A DNA stretch of 64,000 bases from Lichina pygmaea (lineage: Eukaryota; Ascomycota; Lichinomycetes; Lichinales; Lichinaceae). Below are positions 58,548 through 64,000 of the stretch, piece by piece (positions within the stretch are counted from its first letter, which is position 1; the number at the start of each line of letters is the position of its first letter). Location: positions 434,001-498,000 of the forward strand of contig OY730174.1 of NCBI GenBank assembly GCA_963422465.1, written 5' to 3'. The position numbers and the translations under genes were made by a program. The notes beneath the pieces are model-generated. The model saw only the letters and a list, made by a program, of their open reading frames with translations. It searched no databases and had not been told where the DNA came from.

Positions 58548-61500
58548 ATGGAGGTGGCGTATCCTGCTGATCCTTGGGATTGGAGCGTGAATCAGCTCGT
58601 CCGAGTCCTCTGCGACGATCCTGAGATATGGAGACGAGTCTCAGCCAACCCCACGGTGCCCTGCCTACTGTCTCTCGAGACAGCTCTCACGAGCGCAGGA
58701 ATCAGCGGCATGGACTTTCTTACGAACGTCGACATGGATATGATGAAAGAGCACATGAACATCACGATGTGGGGACAGAGATCGACATTGTTCAATCTCA
58801 TAAAGTGGCTGAGGGCCCACTCTGAGCGGTACCAGAGCTACAGAGCCAGAGAGGAGCAGCCGCCGCCGAAGGTATCGGAGACTGACGATGCCCACACGGC
58901 GGTCCGACTGAACCTACAGAGACAAGCAGACCGTGAAGAACTCATCAGCACGGCGCTTGGAAAGCGCTCGGCAGTATCGGCAGGTGGCAATGCCGTGCCT
59001 GTCAGAGCAAAAAGAGCTCGAGTCTCTAACGTGACCATCGATGCCGGATCCGCTCAACGCGCAGTGTCCGCTGATCTGGGCTCGACATCCACCGTCGACA
59101 GTCGTCGGAAAACTCGGCGGCAGAAGTCCAGGGCGCGGAGGCTGGCCCCAACTCTGATATCTGTTGGAGATGCGCGCTCGGAGCAAGGTTGGTACGCTGA
59201 TCGTTGCCTTCGGAGCAGGTCGCTAACGTTCCCTGGCACATAGGCCAGAGTCTTCGTACGTCGACGCCCCCACCGACAGACACCGAGAAGGAGGGTTTAC
59301 ATGGCTTCGCTGCCGATGAACAGCAAGTGGAGGATGGCGTGACTAGCGTTACCGTTCAGGAATCTGTGAACAACTCGCCAGCGGAAGCTCGTGGAGAGGC
59401 TCCCGTCCGACCATCTCAGCGGCAGAAACCTTCCAATGTCCTTGTCTGGAAATCCTCGACGTCCATCAGACGATATATGCCATCCCATGCCGTTCCCATA
59501 GACGATCTCTTCTACGGGACGGTCAAAGCTGGATGTCATAACGATTCAGACTCCCCTGAGGGTCGTCTCGTGCTAAAGTCGAAACCGGAGTGCCCTGGGC
59601 TCGAGCGCTTTGCGCACAAGGCCATGCGGCACTATTTGGCGCAGGCTCCGGTAGTCACTTTTCAGCAGGGACACCGGCAAGTCCATCTGGTGCAGCCATA
59701 TCCAGGTCGCCTCGCGCAAAATGGTCGAAACCCTTCCATCACCGAGTTTGCCCGGGCCTCCTCCGTCGAAGTCATCGCAACTCGACAAGATCTTACAGAG
59801 TACTGTGACGGGGACTTGGCCACCGGCAGAATGCTGAAACCCTCCGATGACAACGAGATCCACGATTACGACTACCTGCAAGGGTGGAGCCGTGAAAAGG
59901 ACGACGTGCTCTTGCCGACCCTCGGTGATTCCGGTTCGGAAAATGAATATGATAGCGATACCTGGGAAGAAATGCAGGAGGCGATTCGGCAGCAACAGGA
60001 GCAAGCCGGCCAGACGAAGAGCGGAGAATTGTCTCGGGAAGAGGTCATCTCGGTTGTGGAAGCTTGTGAGAACGAGTTCGTGGATGCCTGGAAAACCGAT
60101 ATCCTTCCGAAGCGCGAGCGCAAAGCGTGGAAGATCTGGAGAAAGGCACGACGGAGGCGCACGAAGGCCCTGCAGATCCTGCAGGCGGAGAGCGAGCTCG
60201 AGAACATCATCAACACTCGATTACCAAAGCTAAGGACTGAGATAATCAAGCAGACATGGAAGAACGAGGGCCAGCTCCGCAAGCAATGTGCATCCCTGGA
60301 GCTCAGCATCTACAATCGCGAGGATCATTTTTGGACGGTCGAGATGCTTAATCGAATGTCCGAGCCATTTCGCCCTCCACGCGCCGAAGTGAAGCGGAGA
60401 GAGCCTCGCGGTGCGAAGCTTACCGACTCTGACGACGAGGAGATCCTAGAGAGCGAGAGTGGAGGCGATGACGCGGAGGACCGGGACGAAGCCGAATCAG
60501 CGGTCGATGCTTTCATCGTCCCTGATTCTCCGGACGAAAAGGACGCCATCGCCGACGGAGGGTTTGTGGATATAGACCTCGCAAGCGGTATCTTCGACGA
60601 CGAAGGCAGCGAGGACGAAATAATCACATCGACCACCAGTCGAAGAAGGAAGAAAAAAGGCAAGTTACCCTTCCCCAACAACATGCCCGGTTGCTGACTG
60701 TACCGTCAAGGGATCCCATCACAATCCTTCGTCCCTTCTCCCTCAACGGCTTCCCCGCCGACTCCCAGCCGGCTCAAAACACCGGATCAGTATCCCATTG
60801 CGGATGTAGTCGATCTAACCCAGACCTCGGATCATTCGGCGCCCGATCAAACCCCGATAGATGTGAGCCCGGAGTCAGATACCCGCCCAGGCTCCAGCCC
60901 TAGGAGTCCAGTTCGACGGCGACGGAACGACAAGGCTCGGGAATTCGCCGAGCGAAAAGTTTCAGAGAGCACTCCAGTGATCACGCTGGATAGTGCATCT
61001 GACGCGAACGAGGAGTTCGACTCCGACGGAGAACCTCTTGGGGCCTGTGACGACATCGAAAGGGTCGATGGCCGCTCTTTAGGATATTACGAGGCTCGGC
61101 AAGACAGAAAAGGACTGATGGTCAAGCTGCTGCAAATGATGCCAGATCATGTTCTAGTGATGTTTGCAAATCGGATTCTGAACATGCGCCCGGCAGATCT
61201 TCGCGTTGAGGTCTTCAGCAACCTTCGAGCTCGCGCCCAAGGGGAAACCGCTTTGGCGGGTGTCTCTCACAAACAATGGGAGGATATCTCCAAACTGGCA
61301 TCGCTGTACTGTGCTTGGTATGAATGCAAACACCGACAAACAGACCCGGCAATATGGCCGTGGCGGCTCTTTCGGAAGGCCGCCGGTCGAGAAGAATCCT
61401 TTGAGGCCTTCTATGGCTTTCTTCACCGTTTCTTCCAAAACAGGCGCTCTCAAAAGCGGTCTCCAGAGGCTCCGACGCGCAAAGCAAACGTATCTCAACA

Positions 61501-64000
61501 GTGAGCCCACTTTTAATCCTCGGGGCAGTCAGACGGTGGAGCTGACGTACCGTTTGATGTGTTCAGCCCAGAGGACGACGAGCTGCCACCAGACGATACA
61601 CCGCACCGGACGAGAAAGCGAGTAGTCGAAGAGAGTCAACTGGCTCGCAGTCGTCGCGAGATGGATCGTGAGCGAGTTCAGCTCGATGAAAAGCGGCGAA
61701 GGCAAATGGAGGAAAGATTTCAGACCATCGGTTCTGGGACGAGCGCAGACCCCGCTAAGATCATGGTCAACATCGGCAAGGCCGACAGCGAGCCAGCCGT
61801 ATACCTCAACCCTCACATCGGCAACAAGATCAAGAGGCATCAGGTTGAGGGCGTCCAGTTCCTGTGGCGTGAGATTGTCCAAGATCGGCGATCGAAGCAG
61901 GGGTGCTTGCTCGCGCACGAGATGGGCTTGGGCAAGACAATGCAGGTGTAAGCCGTCCAGTACCGCCCCCACAGCAGGTCGAACGTTTGCTCATCGTCTT
62001 GCCAGAATCGCACTGCTGGTGACCATCGCCGAAACCAAGAACTCATCGGATCCGCTGTTGGCCGCCCAGATCCCAAGCCATCTCGGAAACAACCGGACTC
62101 TCATCCTCTGCCCTTCGAGTTTGCTCGACAACTGGGCGGACGAGCTTCTGATGTGGACGCCTGCAAGCGTGCTCGGGGCCCATCGCAAGCTAGACTCCCG
62201 CATCAAAAACGTGACTTTGCGGCTTGAGGTCGTCGCTGAATGGCACGAAAAGGGCGGGGTGCTCATCGCCAGCTATTCCATCTTCCGAGGCCTAGTCTTG
62301 AACCCCAAGTCTGACAAACGGGTTGCCTCGCTCACGCCTGCTGACCATGAAAGGGTAAGACGAGAGTTGCTCGTGGGGCCTAGCATCATTGTGGCGGACG
62401 AAGCCCACGTGATGAAGAACGCGTCGTCCGCCATTGCGCAAGCCACCGGCGGCTTCACGTCGAAGAGCCGGATAGCGTTGACGGGGTCGCCTCTCGCAAA
62501 CAATCTGTTCGAGTACCACTCCATGATCGACTGGGTCGCACCGGGCTACTTGGGCTCTCCCGTCGAATTCAAGGCGAACTTTGTGGAACCCATCGAGGAA
62601 GGGCTCTTCCAGGACAGCACGGCTCAGGAGGTACGCCGGAGCGCGACGAGGCTACGGGTTCTAAGGGATGACCTCGAGCCCAAGGTATCGAGGTTCGACA
62701 TCTCGGTGCTGAAAGGCGATCTCCCATCGAAGACCGAGTTTGTCATCAAGGTGCCCATGACCCCAATGCAGATGGCAACGTACGACGCCTTCATCAGCAT
62801 GATCCTATCAAAGACTCAGGAGGAAGTCTCCAGCAGCAAGCTTCTGGGCTCTCTCCCAACTCTTGGTCTCCTGTGCACGCACCCGATGGCATTCAGAGAC
62901 AGGCTGGCCGCGGACGAGGGGGAAAGGGGGAAGCGTCCGGCGGCGAACGAGGACGTCCTCGTCCCTCTCGAAACCGGGGTACAGGACCCGGGGAGTACAA
63001 CGATGGCCGACCTTGGTTTGACGACCGAAGCTATCCAGCATCAGATATCGCTGTTTAACACACTCGGCTATAAGTTGGCCAATCCGCAACTCTCTGTCAA
63101 GGTCGCCCTCCTGGAGCAGATTCTGGATGCCGCCTTGGAAGCAGGGGACCAAACCCTGATTTTCTCCCAGCAGATCCCGACTCTGAACTACCTCGAAGCG
63201 CTCTTCAAGAGAAGCCATCGGCGGGTTTCCAGGCTGGATGGAGGAACGGCCATGGCCAACCGTCCTCGTGCCATCAAGGCGTTCAACGCCGGTGGCACGG
63301 ATGTCTATCTCATCTCCACCAAAGCCGGCGGGGTCGGGCTGAATCTGCAAGGGGCCAACAGGGTCGTGATCATGGACAGTGGGTTCAATCCCGCATGGGA
63401 AGTCCAGGCTGTCGGACGTGCATACCGCATCGGTCAGACAAAGTCCGTCTTCGTCTACCGCTTCCAGGCCGGCGGCACATTCGAGGACATTGTCTACAAC
63501 AAAACGATGTTCAAGATTCAGCTGGCCACTCGCGTCGTCGACAAACGAAACATGAAGAGGCACGCCAAAAGGGGACTGCAGGAGTATTTCTTCAAATGTA
63601 GACCCGTCCCTCAGGAAAATCTGTCCGACTTCTTCGGCAAGGATCCGCTGGTCTTGGACAGGGTCCTTGCGAGTCAGGAAGAGTAAGTGGCTCGCCAACA
63701 CCTTTCGGTAGCGACGCATGCTGACTTTAGGCAGCCAGAAGAGCATCCGGTCCATCACCCTTACCGAGACCTTGCAAGAGGACGAGGTCATCGAGCTCAC
63801 CGCCGAAGACCTTCAGGAAGCCAGCCGGATGCTCAAAGACACCCAGTTGAAGCGGATAGATCCTGCGCAATGGGATAGGTTGCATCGGGGGTATCAAGCG
63901 CGAACCATGCCAGCGGCGTCAGCACCGAGGCCTGGATCGAGACTACCACCCGTTGGGACCTTCACGAAGCCCGTGCCGGTCTCGCAGCCCATCTCCGCGC
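58548..64000 (+). CDS. SNF2-family DNA translocase, Rad54/ATRX-like, with SAM-like domain; runs off right edge
   Basis: Exons: 58548-59187, 59244-60659, 60711-61500, 61567-61947, 62006-63682, 63735 to the edge, all in phase (more than 1720 residues). Residues about 8-95 look like a SAM domain (DPWDWSVNQLVRVLCDD, then MKEHMNITMWGQRSTLFNL). A long acidic, disordered region follows. The ATPase core has HEMGLGKTMQVIALL (motif I, split by an intron), LILCPSSLLDNWADEL (Ia), VADEAHVMKN (II), RIALTGSPLANN (III), QTLIFSQQIPTL (IV), LISTKAGGVGLNLQGANRV (V) and QAVGRAYRIGQ (VI). IGKADSEPAVYLNP and KRHQVEGVQFLW before motif I are typical of the ATRX/ARIP4 branch. It would act in the nucleus on chromatin or recombination intermediates. 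The second intron uses a GC donor (GCAAGT). Confidence 0.88.

Noticed and set aside
62808-63800. 330-codon minus-strand frame
   Set aside because: Shadow of the SNF2 gene.

Overview
The window looks like a chromosome segment from a filamentous ascomycete (Pezizomycotina). Its genes have short spliceosomal introns with GTAAGT-type donors. It carries fungal families (an Erf4-type palmitoyltransferase subunit, eukaryotic glutathione synthetase, a Rad54/ATRX-like SNF2 ATPase, a TPR array). It also holds chromodomain Ty3/gypsy elements, a Tad1-like LINE, and pogo/Fot1 and Tc1/mariner DNA transposons. Many broken copies, and several host-like genes, carry nonsense codons of the C-to-T or G-to-A kind, which fits repeat-induced point mutation (RIP). 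I cannot name the species.

Layout. 1-4515 is a repeat nest: a pogo transposon is cut by a LINE, the LINE is cut by a Ty3/gypsy element, and that element is cut by a solo LTR of its own family in the opposite direction. 4866-14371 is gene-poor: a tetratricopeptide remnant, decayed coiled-coil and low-complexity genes, a 421-bp LTR-like element with tRNA-type promoter boxes, a heptamer minisatellite, and a JmjC-like gene followed by a decayed Cys/His finger array. 14372-28123 is the host-gene zone: a broken alanine aminotransferase, a conserved unknown protein with one nonsense codon, an apparently whole membrane/coiled-coil protein, an ERF4-type gene, and an apparently whole glutathione synthetase.

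28351-55498 is a single Tc1/mariner transposon whose ends now lie 27 kb apart because three LTR insertions landed in it: gypsy A, gypsy B and a solo LTR. Gypsy A holds gypsy C inside one of its LTRs, and gypsy B holds a nearly whole LINE. Target-site duplications are visible at every level. A second pogo copy begins 14 bp further on. From 58548 to the right edge runs a large SNF2 gene with an N-terminal SAM-like domain.

The main novelty candidate is in the LTR elements. Gypsy A, B and C each have an antisense reading frame tucked between the 3' LTR and the end of pol. It encodes a Cys-rich segment followed by an acidic, heptad-like helix; in gypsy C the Cys spacing is that of a Gal4-type Zn2Cys6 cluster. 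The adjacent U3 of each element carries tandem repeats with dyad symmetry. Between gypsy A and B the pol proteins are nearly identical, yet the antisense frame and the U3 repeats have both diverged strongly. This suggests a swappable regulator-plus-binding-site module. That function is inference.
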